63,718 nt of DNA from Brachionus koreanus. Taxonomy: Eukaryota; Rotifera; Eurotatoria; Ploima; Brachionidae. Of the stretch, positions 11,701 through 24,957 are shown piece by piece; within the stretch, counting starts at the first letter, position 1, and each line of letters starts with the position of its first letter. The stretch is from assembly GCA_016987375.1 (NCBI GenBank), contig PJRA01000353.1:574706-638423 (forward strand), written 5' to 3'. Both the position numbers and the translations under genes were made by a program. The notes under the pieces were generated by a model, which worked only from the letters and a program-made list of their open reading frames with translations, was not told where the DNA came from and ran no database searches.

Positions 11701-14056
11701 ATGCATGTTTGCAATTGGTATATTAGTATTGCACCACCTCTACGTCTGATCGTGTACATATTTATTAACAGTTTATTTTCATTTATATATTTACCAGCAC
11801 ATAAGCCTCATATCACTTCAATTGCTATTTAAAGCATTTGAAGGCAACATTCAACTTAATACATTACAATTTTTTTATATTTAATACTTTCACTATTTGC
11901 AGTCGCCTGATGTAGTGGCTCAAAGGAAGGTAGAGCTTCTTCTTTCTTCATTTATTTAGAAATAAATTATTTGCAAACCAATTATATATCTTTTATTTAC
12001 AATTGATTGATTGTCCCGCAAACGAATACAATATTAGTTTCCATGGTTTGATGAGTGTAGAACAACGACTATTGAGGCGAGATTTGCAGATTTAACACAG
12101 ATGTTTAAATGGATTTGAGATGATAAATTTTGTAAAAGGAATAAATTATGCAAATAGCTTATGGTTTAATCTAAGAAGAGAAAATAATCATAAACTTGTA
12201 ACAGAGATTGATAAAAAAGCAAGATACCGTTAACTATTTTTAGCAAACAGATTTGTTCAATCATTGAATAAGCTACTAAAAAAAGCGATTTTAGCAAGAA
12301 CAGTAAGTAGCTTAAAGGCTCTAATTGAGAAATATTCAGACTAAATTCATAAGGACTGTAATATCCTAAACCGCAGTAGCTACTACTTATTAGAAATTTC
12401 ACAGTTCAATAATCTATTTAGTTAATATTTATTTATAAAATTATTCACAGCTTATATTATTCTAGTGTTGTCAAGTTGAAAAAACAGCCACTGAGAAAAA
12501 CTAACCCCTGAACCATGTATTAGAGTAAACAAAAAATGACACCATTTTCGTTTAAGATTGAATTTTAACAAACACTTTATTCTAACTTGAATTGTTTATG
12601 CAATTATTCCGCATTTTATTTAGAAATTTTAAAACTATTTCTATAAGTCAACATTCAACGCCTAATTTGAATTAAATTTATACACATTCATAATTAAAAT
12701 AAAAAAACTTGATTATGACTTTAAATTGTCTGGTTGACATGAAAATTTACTAAATTTTTCTTTTTGAAAAATAAAAATTTTGCAATTTTTAAAATTAAAA
12801 TAAAATAAAACTAGTTATTCTAGTGTGAATTTTATTTTTGAAAAAATTCACTATAAACTTTTTTCCCTTGGACCAATTAACTAACAATCTTTATACTTCA
12901 ATAAACAATGAAATAAAAAACTTGAATAAAAACTGTAGAGACTCAACTGGGACTTGTTTGGCTTTAAATTTGGAAAAAAATAACTCAGTCAATTTATAAT
13001 AAAGTGTAGGAAACTTTTGTTTATTAATTAATTTACATACCAATAAAGCGTTGACGAGCAAAAAAATGGTTTTTTAATCTAAAACACTGAATTTAATTAG
13101 TGGCTTTTATAAAATTGTTGCAGACGTCTTAATTGCTTGAATCGAATCGATTTTGGAAACAAACCACAAATGGCTACTCTAATGAGAACAACAACAAAGC
13201 ACCCATAATTTTGAATTGTAGCCGGTTTGAGAAAAATATCGATTTATTAAATTTAGTTTATGCTAGAATATAAAATGTGTACATATTTTTTTTAGTTTGT
13301 TTTCGGTTTATTACTAGGCCATTATAGATATAAAAAAAAATAACTAATTTTTTAGCATAAATAATGACCTCTTTGTATGACTTATAAATGAGCATAATTT
13401 ATTTTAGAGATTTATTTGTAGGGTCATGACTAAGTATATGGTGGAAAACTGAGTTAGCTCTAAAAACGCTATACAAGATAAGTATCGTGTATCTTTCATT
13501 TTAGTCACATTTTTTTCTTTTTACATAAATAAAATATCTGAAAAATACATAATAAATACTAATGACTTTACTCTTTAATCAGAATCAATTAACAAGAATT
13601 TTATTTCAAATCGATAAATACTTCATAACTGACAAGATTTTATCTATTTTTTATTTTATTTCTTTTTTATAGATTTAACTTTTACCAAGATTAAAAAACT
13701 ATTTATTAAATATTTTTTTTCATTTTATCAAAGCAGCATAAACAAGCACAAATTTACTTGTAATTAGCCTCGATTTTTGTCTTTGAAATTTTCATTTATT
13801 TAAAATTAATTAGTGTTCGCTAATTTTAAAATTAATAGGAAATTTTTTACCGGATTTTTTAAAGACTGTTGCATTGTTAGTTTAAAAAAAAAGAAAAGAA
13901 AAAATCAAAACAACATTAATTATTTTAATGGTATTCGGTCAAAAGGAAATATATAGAAACCTTAAATTTTTACCTTTAACAACATTATGCTTAACTGTGT
14001 CTTTAATTCATCATTTGATTGAAAGCTTATTATTTATTTACTAATTTGTGTATTTA
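11701..14056. other. long gene-free AT-rich stretch
   Basis: About 2.4 kb without a convincing exon on either strand. The short ORF on the minus strand at 12166-12402 has no recognisable domain and no splice context. Confidence 0.4.
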
Positions 14057-14076
14057 TACCGAGCCAAAGTTCCTTT
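14057..14076 (-). repeat. LINE 3'-tail hairpin remnant
   Basis: On the minus strand this reads AGGAACTTTGGCTCGGTATA, a variant of the GGAGCATTAGCTCGGTAC motif at LINE 3' ends elsewhere in the window. It is followed on that strand by AT-rich sequence. Probably a severely truncated LINE. Confidence 0.5.
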
Positions 14077-14611
14077 GGATTAAAAAAATATTCAAAATAA
14101 AAATAAAGCTAAATAAATAAAAATAAAAAAATAGAAAAATTAAAATTTGATTTCTTGATTTTAGAATACATATATTTAAATGTTTGATAGTTATCCCTTC
14201 GATAATAAAAATTACACTTTATTCATATTCGGCATAATGCATTCTTTTCACTCAGCCTGATAGGAATATTTTTCCATATTATTTATATTTTTCTTTATTT
14301 TTTAAATTTTTCTACTTTACATCGTCTTTAAGGCTTCTAATGAAATAATAATATAGAAATAAAAAGATATTGATTTTGAAAAAATTTTAAACTTATCTGA
14401 GACCTTTTTTTTTGTTAATTGATTTGTTTCAATTAATATTTAACTAAACAATTTAAAAATAAAAGTTAAAACTAGTCAAACTTAAAATTAATTTAGTTTC
14501 ATTAAAATAAAAAAGAGTCATAATGCACATGTATTTCAAATATGCACTGATTTGAACGTTAAAAAAAGGAGAGTCTAAAGTTGGGTTAAAAAAGAGCGTA
14601 GATGATGAGAT

Positions 14612-15394
14612 GTTTTTTTGCCTTATTCATTCCTTATTGAGTCATTACTTTTGATTTCCACTCAAGTCGGCCTTATTCCTTTACTCTTGCTTCTCCCCCA
14701 TGTCATTCCCAGTTCGATAAGCACTTTTGTGATTGTTGACCTTCATGTTTTACTCAGGCCAGTGTATCCCCAGAATCCTTCGCAGGCTTCCAGTAAGGAA
14801 GATGTTCAAACTTCTTTTATCACATTCACACATTCCCCAACATTCACTTACGTACATATTACAGTGTTGCTTTTACTACACAGTTGTACAGTTTGAGTTT
14901 TGTTTCCTTGCTATAGCTAGTAGATTTCCATGCTGGTCGAAGTAAAGTCTTTTCTTAATGTCTCTTTGTGCTCCCATTGCTGTACTGATGGTGCTTTCTA
15001 AGTATGTAAATTCGTTTACACACTCGACTCGACTTGTGAATCATCAATGGTGATCGGGGTGTCCAATTTAGTGTTAATGCACAAAACTTTCTTTTTGGCT
15101 AAATTAATTTCGAGTCCAGTTATTTTGATTTAGTGTTTTTCGCCAAATCTAGTGTCTTCATATGCATATGTTTATCTGTATTAGATATTATCACCAGATC
15201 ATTCGCAAAGCCTAAGTCTTCAAGCTTTGTTGTTAATCCCCACTGTATATCCCTCACACTGACAGTTATTTCTTTCATGACATAGTTAATCATAATTAGG
15301 AATAGTGTCGGACAGAGAACGCACCCTTGCCTGACTCCTGTACACACTTTAAAGCTCTCTGTATGTATGCTATCAAAGGCTTTCTTGAAGTCAA
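14612..15394 (-). mobile_element. RTE-like LINE, 5'-truncated, with target-site duplication
   Basis: The minus strand begins inside the reverse transcriptase (DFKKAFDSIHTESFKV, CTGVRQGCVLCPTLFLIMI, then KLEDLGFANDLVIIS, a degenerate FADD motif) and runs to a tail GAATAAGGCAAAAAAA. It is flanked on the plus strand by AGATGATGAGATGT at 14599-14612 and 15395-15408, a likely 14-bp target duplication. Same family as 55112-55760 and 7140-7605. The catalytic FADD is altered to FAND and frames are broken. Confidence 0.75.
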
Positions 15395-15408
15395 AGATGA
15401 TGAGATGT

Positions 15409-18400
15409 AAAGGAGGATATTATATCAAGAAGTGAGATGATTAATTATATATATTTAAAATGCGTTTTTACTTTTAATTAAAAGACCAAAGCTGTTAAAA
15501 TTTTTTAGACAAATTGGAAAAGATGGAAAGAAATCTCGAGACAAATACCAAAAAACTAATGAAGATCGATCAAAACTAATGATTTTTTTAGAAAATTTTT
15601 TTTGGAATTTTTCATTTAATTCTAATTTTTATATTTTCTTTATATCCCATTGAAATAAAAAGAAAATTTTTGTCATTTTTTATTATTTTGCCTTTTCACG
15701 GTTATGTCAACAGAAATTAATTGATATTTGACAGTGAAATGATAGCTAAACGTTTAATGAAGTTTAAAAACTTAAAAAAAATTCTCTATTAATATTTAAG
15801 TAAGCTTTTTGAATCGGTATTTGTAGGAAAACATATCAGATATGGTCATATCATATCAGTCTAAAGCAACAAAGCATGATTGCAAAATTTTGACTAACTA
15901 TTAACATCGTTTAGCTTAACTAAATGTTAGAGATTTAAATTCTAACAAAGAAAATTAACATTATTGGGTCTACCAACTTAACCTATGGTATTAAATACAG
16001 CCTAAATATCAAAAATAATGATAAAGAATAAAGACTATGCTTTTTAATTGGGAAAAACTAAAATATTCGCTTTCAAGATTTAATTTTTTTTTCAAATCTT
16101 ATTAGACATTACTCCAATCTTAAGCTAATTAAACTAATATCACTGCTAATAATATTAATATTATATTGTTTTTGTTCCATTTGCTTTTTCTACAATCTAT
16201 TACCAAAATTTAAATTTAAATTGAGCCAAATAATTTTTTATTTAAATTAAAATCATCTGCGTTTTAATTTAAAAAATAATATTTTTTATATTTTAAAATA
16301 AATTTTATTTGAACGTCTATTTGAAAATAAATTCACTAATTCAAAATTATACGATAAATTTTGACATTCAGCTTGAACACATGCTTCCTATTTAGAAAAG
16401 ATAAATCTAAAATTAATCTTGACTCAATTAGTTTTTTAGTTTTCCTAAGATTAAAGTCTTAGACTAAACATGCTTATCATAAGACTAAGTTTCATGTTAA
16501 ATCTAATAGTTTTTTAAAGTTTTTAAATTTAATTAGAAATAGAAATACACCAAATCAGCATACCTTTTTTTTTTTCATTAAATTGAATAAATTTTTTTAT
16601 TTTCCTAAATAAAATGCAAGGTAAAAATGGTTCGATAACAATTAAATCAGTAAGTTTGTAAAATGGCTTTAAAAGTGTTTAAAAAATTTTCAAATCTTAC
16701 TTTAATTCTACTACTTATAATAATATTTATTTCTAAAAATCATTTATAAATGAATTAAACAAAAATTTACAAACAAAAATTTGTTTGCATATATTATGTC
16801 TCAATTTCACTTTAAATTTCCAAAAATTAATCTTTATTTTATGCATTGGGACAATTTTTACAATTACTTATTATGTTTTTTTATTTTTAAAACTCATCTA
16901 TTGAAATGATCTTGTCTGAAAACATATAACCAATTTAAATTAAAGCTGTATTGTTTGAGAATATTAAAAGTATTTTGGCACGCAGCTCTCTAGCTCATAA
17001 ATACAATAACTAACTAAAAGATTAAAAATATCCAACTTTAAATAAATCACTCGCTAAACAGTATTAGTATTTAATATAGAATTTCTTCATTTATTAATAA
17101 AATAATCTAGTCAAAAAAATAATTAAAACTTAATTTATTTTTTCAACTAATTTATGTAGCCATTAAACAAATATTTAATAAAAAGTTTAAGAAAATAAAA
17201 ATGCATCATTTGACAATTATTGTTTAATATTGAGTGTCAGATGATGCTTTATATAATTTAGTTAATTAAAAGTTTCGATAAATATTATTTTTAATAAATC
17301 TAAAAAAAACTACTATTTAAAAATGTCAATAAGTAGATAATTATCTGACAATGGAGGCTAATACTTTAATTTATTGAAAGAATTTTCCGGTGGTAAATAG
17401 TATGCCTATAAACTAATTATTTATTTAAAAAGAAAATCAAATTTGAATAATTTCTTGAACAAATGAATAGAGAATTAAAGGAAACAGTCCTAAAAAGTCT
17501 TCTTAATTCTTTTTTTGTTAATAATGAAACTCTGAAGAAAAATTTTTTGAATTCAAAATCGCAGTCTGAGAGTGTAAAATTTTTTTTTTTTTTTTTGTGA
17601 CTTGAATAAATATTTACTATATAAAAGCCTAGTTAAATTTTTTTATCAAAGAACATTTATATGTATTTAAAAAATTCAAGGCTTATTGATTTAAAAAATA
17701 AAACAAGAAAAATTATGCAAAATTTCCATTCTAGCTAAAATTATATTAAAAGGCAAAAAATTTAAAAAAAAAGAAAACTTAGTTAATCTAACCAATTTAA
17801 TAAAAATCTGAGAAAAGAATTTCAAAACATTAATATTTTTATTTCTACTTTAAGTGACCATAAGAAGTCACTTTGATCGACAACTCCAATTATTGATGAA
17901 GATAACATTAACTTGTTTTGTTTAGCATATAAATGTGTCTCTTGATCAAATTTTCTAATTTAAATTTCAAACAAAATTTTTAATATCAAAAAGAAATTTT
18001 TTAATTTTTGTTCTAATGATATCAGATATTTGCTCTGTAGATGAAAAAAAAGTTAAACAAATGTTGATTTATTTATTGCGGAAGTGTGCTAAATTTGTGC
18101 CAATTAATTGTGTTTTATTTTCAATACTATAAAACACTAGAAAACCGGAGAGGATTAAAAATATTGAAAATATTTTTAAAATAACTTTTAAAAACTTAAC
18201 ATCTTGTTTTTAATTCCAAAAAAAAATTAGATTTATTTTCCGAAAAAATATTTAATTCGTCTATCATAACTAAATTTGAATTTTTTATTAAAAATCAACC
18301 GAATTTGCAGATCCTAGCAGTAGCTGGAAAAAAAAAAGTTTCTCTTAATTTCATCTGCAGAGCAAATTTTATTGATTATTGGACCAAAAATAATATGACT

Positions 18401-19384
18401 ATTTTTGTATAGGAAGTGCTCTATTAAATTTCACCATGTCTGAAAAGTACTTAAAAATTTTTTTTATTGAACTTAATGATTTTTGTGCTAATGAAATTAG
18501 TTTAAAAAATATTTTAAAGTTAAAGATTTTTTGAATCTTCTCTTGACAGAAGGAATCTACTTAAAAATCTGAATTAAGCTTTATTTTTAATAAAAATAAT
18601 ATGCATAAAATTCCATGTTATTTATAAATTCTTCTCGAATAACTTTACATATAAACACTAAAAACTATTAAATTACAAGGAATACCTTAAAGGAACTTTT
18701 AAAAAATAATCTAAAATTTTTATCTATCTGATAGAAAATTTTGCCTGATTAGTATGAGCTTGCAGATGTAAGCAGATTAGTAAAAGCTTTTATAGTTCTA
18801 GTGATATATTTGATTTTGATATAAAAATAGAAGAAATGTTTACAAAAATTTTAAAGGTGGAAGATATTAAACAAATAAATCGAAATAAATTTTCTCTAAT
18901 CTCAATTATTTCATCGAGCTAGATATTTAATGCGCTTTTATTTTAAGACAAGAAGAGATTTATGAAAAATAGAATCTACTTTAGCAGACTCTTGAGAACC
19001 AAATGCTTAGAAAAAAATTTTCTTATTAAGAAATTAAAAGAACAATCATGCATTCAAGTATTAGTTGATTATAAACATAATTGATATTGATCAACTTGAG
19101 AAAATGGAATTTATTTAAATCTTTTATGATCAGAAAATTTTCTTTTATTGATGCTTTATTGAACAAATAATTTTCCAATCAAAGTGTATTTGTGTTTATT
19201 TAATTTGGGAAATAAAATTTAGTTAAAAATTAAAAAAAAAAATTGAAAAACAAAAAATTCATTTCTCAAACAAATAAAAATAGCTTGATTAGTAAACTCG
19301 AAGCTGTTTTAAAAGTTAAGTTAAATATTTTATTTTGTCGTGTGTACAATAAGTAAAAAATTTGAATATAATCTCAAATTAAAA
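15409..19384. other. long gene-free AT-rich stretch
   Basis: About 4 kb with no recognisable exon, RNA gene or transposon domain. Very AT-rich with many homopolymer runs (for example T-runs near 17580). Confidence 0.4.
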
Positions 19385-19432
19385 ATGTTCAAAATTTTAT
19401 TTATCTATTTTAACTTAGTTTTAATATTAAAC

Positions 19433-20462
19433 ATGAATCGTTTCATAATCAAAAATATCAAAAATAAATCATTTAATTTTTTTAATTTGACAGGTATCAA
19501 TTACTTAAACAAATTAGGAAAAAAACAAAAAGAAATAATTGTTAAAATTTGTAGTAAAATATTCGACAACTGGTCCTGAGCATTATCAAGCAATAACTTG
19601 TGGCACCGAAGATACAAAAAATTTTCGAATATTCTATGAGAAAAACAGTAAAATAATAAGTCCTTTTCATGACATACCATTGTTCTATGATAAAAATGAA
19701 AGTATTCTAAACATGGTTGTAGAAATACCTCGTCATAGCCACGCAAAAATGGAAATAAACAAAAAAGAATTGTTTAATCCGATAAGTCAAGATGTGAAAA
19801 AAGAAAAATTGAGATACATAAACAACATATATCCGTATTATGGCTACATTTGGAACTACGGTGCTTTTCCGCAGACCTACGATGACCCAGACCATGTTGA
19901 CCAAACAACAGGATGCATTGGCGATAATGATCCTTTGGACGTTATTGAGATAGGAACCGAAAAACAGAAAAGGGGAGCTGTGATTCAAGTAAAAGTGTTG
20001 GGAGCTCTGGGCCTTATTGATGAAGGAGAAGCCGACTGGAAAGTTCTCACTGTTGATATCAAAGATAAGCTAGCTGCAGAATTAAACGATATTGCTGATG
20101 TTGAATCTAAACTACCAGGACTTTTAGAAAGCACAAGGGATTGGTTTAAGCACTACAAGATTCCGAGTGGAAAGTCTGCCAATAATTTTGCTCAAGGGGG
20201 TAGATTTTTTGATCGCGACTTTTCTCTACAAATAATTCAAAAGTCTTACACTGCCTGGTCTAAGCTGGTTGAACAAAAAGAAAATACAAAGAAAATTTCT
20301 TTGGCTAACTCGTGTCTAAACAACTCCAACACTTTAAACGATGAAATGGCTAGAGAAAAATTGGAAAACATATTCATGAACTTAAAAAAAAGTGAATCTA
20401 AGAGTGAAAAAAATATGTCCGAATTAGAAAAAATTTATTACATTGATAGATCAAAATATTAA
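19433..20462 (+). CDS. PPA: inorganic pyrophosphatase (family I), two exons
   Basis: Hydrolyses pyrophosphate to two phosphates, driving biosynthetic reactions. The main exon (19555-20462) carries the family I fold: NMVVEIPR with E77 and K85/E87 (AKMEI), GYIWNYGAFPQT, the signature GDNDPLDVIEI (metal ligands D144, D146, D149), and LIDEGEADWK (D176, D181). The in-frame stretch before it opens with a stop and no ATG. A 61-nt GT-AG intron (19494-19554) joins a short exon starting at ATG 19433. The junction creates a Val codon and stays in frame, giving 322 residues. The N-terminus MNRFIIKNIKNKS is basic and lacks acidic residues, so it may be a mitochondrial presequence (PPA2-like). An upstream in-frame ATG at 19385 is an alternative start. 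The 45 or so residues after the fold (from about 280) are charged and not family-typical. Function is sure; location is inference. Confidence 0.9.
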
Positions 20463-21049
20463 GATTTATTTTTAATAAAAAGCTTTGCATTTTATTTTAT
20501 ATTAACGAGATTCTAGTTTGGGGAATTAAAATTTAAAAAACAAATTGTACTCAAATCGAAGATAATTGGTCTGAGAAAGGCTCCATTCACTTGCTATTCC
20601 ATTATGTCTATTTGGCTAGTCAGATAAAAAATATTCAAACAAACATATGCTTGTTTGTTTTCTAAAGCTCAATACCTATTCGATTAAAAAATGCCCAAAA
20701 GATCTTTGCAAAGTAAACAAAAATGAAATTTAATTATTACTCAACTTGTTATGAAATTGGGTTTATTCACTCTTAAATAACGCTTTTTCTTAACTTAAAG
20801 ATTAATTGATTTACAAAGTTGATTAAACTATGATATTTTTATTGTTCTATTGCTTAACTTAATTAATAAAGAAAATTACTATTAACAAAATCTTAAGATT
20901 CGAATTACTAGGAAAAAGTTCTTTTCTAATTTTTACCAAGCTTTATTTTTTTTTTTACAATTCTAAATCGAAAGTTTTTTTTTTGTTTTAAATTTTAAAT
21001 AATGCATAAAAATAAATAAAATAAATAAAATTTTTATTGCTTATTAGTA
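20463..21049. other. gene-free stretch after pyrophosphatase
   Basis: Begins with the 3' UTR (TTTTTAATAAAAAG at 20468-20481 holds an AATAAA signal). The rest is AT-rich with nothing recognised. Confidence 0.5.
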
Positions 21050-21732
21050 GAAAAAAGTTGAACTGCAACTTTGAAAAATACCCGAGCAAAGATTCAATGA
21101 GCAATACCAGTCGCTTCTTTTTTCACAAAACATGCATCGAGTTTTGACTTAAAGATGTTCAACGTTGTGCTAACTACATCTTCCGGCAATCCATTCCATT
21201 TATTTACAACTTTGTTAGTGAAAAAATAGAAACGCTAGGAACAGTTTTTTTTATCTATTCACGACATAGAGCTTATGGCAAATTCTAAGTGAGGCCTAAC
21301 CATTGAAGTGTGCAGAAGTTTTATTTTGTTAACATTGGGATGTCCAAACGATTTCTTCAATATATCCAAAATATTGTTAGCTTTATCTGTTATATAATTT
21401 ACTTGTGTGTTCGATTTGAGGTCGTTTTTGATATATATTCCAAGATCTCTTTCGCACACTGATTTATTAAGCGGATATGAGTAAATTTTGAAATCATGCT
21501 TTGAGTTGTTACTGACTTTGCTTCACCAAACACCACTTGTTGACACTGCTCAGTTATAAATGAACTTATCCAATTTATCAAACGGTCGTTGAAACCGTAA
21601 AACTTGAGTTTAAAGACTAGCCCTGAGTGTGAAACCTTGAAACCTTTTGCGAAATCGGTATACACTAAATCCACAGGATAGGCTTTGGATAAGGTATGTA
21701 CTATCAGGTCCAGAGTCTCAAGTAAATTTATA

Positions 21733-22811
21733 ACGGGTGAGGCATAAGTAAATAGACAAAAGTTAAGCTTACTTTCTCGATTAGGAAAATGATCAGATGA
21801 TCTGATATATATATATTTAAACTACAAACCATTAACTACAATATTGGAAAAATTTTTTTTTAAAATGCCACTTTCTGTGACTGAACGAGAGAATTTTCGA
21901 AAAGCAGTTAAAAATATGATTTCACAAATGAAAAAATCTGACCTTGTCGCGCATTTTACAAAGCAAGAAATTGCTCGAAGTACTATAATACAATCAACCA
22001 TATTCAAAATGGAGGGCCGACAAAAGACAATAAGAGAATCGGTCGTCCAAGCACCTGGACAGCTGCAAGGAAGAAAAAACTGAAAAGATTGACCAATAAC
22101 CAAACTGGAGTGAGTCAAAGACGTCTAGCTAGGAAATTTTCTATCCACCAAAGAACAGTTGATCGACAATTAAAAAAAATGGGTATATTATATCAAAAAC
22201 GTGAAAAAATGCCAAAATATAGTGTCGTACAGTTTGAAAGAGTAAAGCACTTGAGCGCAAAGCTTTCAAATATGCTATATCGCTCACCATGTTCACTTAT
22301 TTTGGACGACGAAAAATACTTTACTTTTTCGGGAGACAACATGCCGGGAAATGCCGGATATTACACAAATAACAAGTCTTCTGGTCCGGACAGTGTTCGC
22401 TTTGCTCGAAAAGAGAAGTTTCCAAAGAAGGTGTTGGTTTGAATAGCCATATCCGATCGAGGAATGTCAAAGCCACTTTTTCGACCATCAAAGTCGGTTG
22501 CCATCAATGCCGATATCTATATCGACGAATGCTTGAATAAACGACTTCTTCCATTTATACATAAGTATCATCGAGACTTTGACTGTGTTTTTTGGCCTGA
22601 CTTGACGTTGAAGTTGAAGGAATTCGACTTAAATTTTGTGAAATCGCTAATGGCGGGTGTCAAAGCAAAGCTCAGAAAAATCGGCAACGTTGAAGTTTTT
22701 TCTTTATTTAAAAATCGTAATTCTATTAAAAAATAAATTCTTTACCTTATAAAAAAAACCATAACTTAATATCACTTTTAATTTTTGTCCATTTACTTAT
22801 GCCTCACTCGT
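21733..22811 (+). mobile_element. mariner-like element, copy 1
   Basis: Terminal inverted repeats of about 30 bp (ACGGGTGAGGCATAAGTAAA at the left, its near-complement ending at 22811) and TA on both sides (21731-21732, 22812-22813). It is inserted within the minus-strand LINE 21050-23580. Its length, 1079 bp, suits a mariner, but the transposase gene is broken. Confidence 0.85.
21865..22736 (+). pseudogene. mariner transposase (copy 1), frameshifted
   Basis: Starts at ATG 21865 (MPLSVTERENFRKAVKNMIS), a helix-turn-helix N-terminus with an IARST helix. It frameshifts near 22000-22085 and continues SQRRLARKFSIHQRTVDRQL (second HTH), then LILDDEKYFTFSG (first catalytic Asp), a TGA at 22441, and DCVFWPDL (second Asp). 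The segment after WPDL is shorter than in the remnant at 1-151 because NPASVQKARTIEDFW is missing. The end lies at NSIKK. Same family as copies 2 and 3. Inactive: one frameshift, one stop and a C-terminal deletion. Confidence 0.8.
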
Positions 22812-22842
22812 TACTACAGGATCTCTGTGGGAGAAATTCCAC

Positions 22843-23275
22843 CCTGAATTATCACTCAGTCATCAGCTTATCAACTGATGCACAAAGACCAAAAATTATA
22901 CTTGTCACGTATCTCATAAGCAAGACGCTTCGAAATGCTGACAAATACATTTATCACTTAAAGCGCATCTTGACTTAATTATAGACCTGTGTTATCAGCA
23001 CGAGAATAAACAATATAAATAGAGATTCAATTCTTAGAACTACAGAATGTTCAATTACTTTAAAAAAGCTTTTAAACAGTTTATATTGTATTCTTATTAA
23101 ACCGGTAATAATTGGTAGCAGCGAATGGTAACCAATAATTACACCATAATAATTGTTTAAAAGCTTTATTAAAGTAATTGAATGTTCTCAAGTTCTAAGA
23201 TATGAATCTATAAGTATAATTCCTGGTTATCTTTGTGCATCAGTTGATAAGCTGATGACTGAGTGATAATTCAGG
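22843..23275. mobile_element. fold-back element with perfect 46-bp arms
   Basis: Bases 22843-22888 and 23230-23275 are exact reverse complements (46 of 46, starting CCTGAATTATCACTCAGTCA). Inner arms continue imperfectly (TTCTTAGAAC...GTTCAATTAC against its complement near 23175-23205). The left arm carries about 120 bp with no partner. The centre is AATTGGT...AACCAATT. TTTCT on the LINE strand flanks both sides, a possible 5-bp target duplication. It is inserted in the LINE 21050-23580. Confidence 0.8.
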
Positions 23276-23580
23276 ATTACAGAAAGCCGTACTGAGCTTT
23301 CACAATAGGCCTTTTTTCCAATAATATTTGAGCATAACCTTTTTTATTAAACCTTCAAAGACTTTACAGAGGATACAAGTCAGCGAAGTCGGACGATAAT
23401 TCGAGCTGTTTTTTCCTTTATGAAAAGGAGTGACATATGCTTTTTTCCAGATGCTTGGTAATATTCCTGTCACAAAAGACTCGCGAAAAATAACGTTTAT
23501 CGGAAATGAAAAAGCTTTAGCAAAAATTTTTAGAACCAACCTGTTGATCATGTCAGGTCCAAAAATTCTAATTTGTTGAT

Positions 23581-24957
23581 TATTTGATTAATACTTAACG
23601 CTTAATATGAGAAAGTAAATAGAAAATGTACAAAAATAATTATCAGCTTGTTTTAAAACTTACCCAGTTCATGCATTTCTACAAAAAAAATTAAGAAAGT
23701 CTACAAATGTTTCAACACACTATGATACATGTCATAATGTTTCACTAAACCAGATAAATTCTATTTCATAACTTTTTAAATTTTGAATAAAAATTTTTCT
23801 TTTTTTAATTTGATTTTGGTACCGTAATTTTTTTAGAATAAAAAACAAAAATTAAAAATTGAAATAATTTTTTTCTATTAGTCAAAAACTCGTTTTTTTT
23901 CTCATTTTTTTATCATGAAAATTTAATATCTACAAAAGCCCTACAATTCTTCAAAATAGAATATATAATGGTAAATCATTAAATTTAAATTAAATTACTT
24001 GAGATTTTTATAATTTTTATTAAAATCTGCATTGTGAAATTTCAAATAAAGCTTCCAATACGGAAAAAATTAAGAATTAAAAAAAAATCATTGCATTGAT
24101 AGGTTTTATTTTAACGAGAATCAAATATGGGGAAAAATTTCTAAAGGACATTAACCACTCCAAAATTGAATTATTTTTCAAAACAGATATCATAGAGTTA
24201 AAAAAGACTTAAAAATACTTATAAGAGCATTTAAGAAAATAAGATTAGCAAGTTTCATAACTTTTGAAAATTCCGTTCCTTGGGAAAATAGCCGGCAAAG
24301 TTAGACACTTTTGAAAGTAGATAATCAAATTGTAAAAAAAATTTGATTTATTCTCTTAAAAAAAACTTAAAATTTTGTGAATCTGATCAAGTGAAATGAT
24401 CGGATTCAATTTTTCCTTTAATACATAAAAAACTCTATTCCCTTGTTCGAAGACTTCCATCCACGCAAAAATATTCTTAAATTATGCTCTAAAAACATGT
24501 TTTAGACATTTGATTTGTATTAAAAACAAGTTTAATGCAGCATTAATCTAAAATAAAATATTCATTTTTCTATTTTTTTTCAGATTTAAATATGTAACGT
24601 TCCTTTTAAAACTAAAATTTTTTAAGATAAAAACTAAAACGACTAGTATATGATTTATTGGTAGAAATTTTTATTTAAAATTAAAGTAAAATAGATTCTT
24701 TGAGTACATTTTCACAGATTTTTTTGTCTTCTATTTAAAAAGTTGTTTATCATCAGCATTTATTTTGATGTCATCTTGTTTATTTTAAAAAGCTTATTAA
24801 ATTTATTCAAAATTCTAGATATTTAAAAAAAGCTTTTAATAAATTTTTTTATGCTGTAAAACAAAAAAGTTAGCTTTCGAAAAAGGGAGCATATGTTGAT
24901 TTTGTTGATTTTTTTAACGTAATTAATTTTCAAGTGATACTTGATAAAAAAAGAAAC
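23581..24957. other. gene-free AT-rich stretch
   Basis: No exon or element recognised. Confidence 0.4.

Larger units (their letters stand above)
21050..23580 (-). mobile_element. CR1-like LINE split by two insertions
   Basis: Reading leftward: 23300-23580 gives the start of the reverse transcriptase (GILPSIWKKAYVTPFHKG, NYRPTSLTCILCKVFEGL), then AQYGF. After a fold-back element the frame resumes as PQRSCSINLLE. A mariner interrupts it, and it resumes as LLETLDLIVHTLSKAYPVDL, YTDFAKGF and so on to 21259 (CERDLGIYI, MVRPHLEFAIS). Removing both insertions gives QYGFLPQRSCSINLLETLD, the usual LINE GFRxGRSTxxxLLE block. The catalytic FADD region is deleted (around 21470), so the element is dead. 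Confidence 0.8.

Noticed and set aside
12166..12402. Minus ORF of 78 codons with hydrophobic stretches
   Set aside because: No signal-peptide pattern or conserved motif. Hydrophobic Leu/Phe/Ile runs are expected in AT-rich random sequence.
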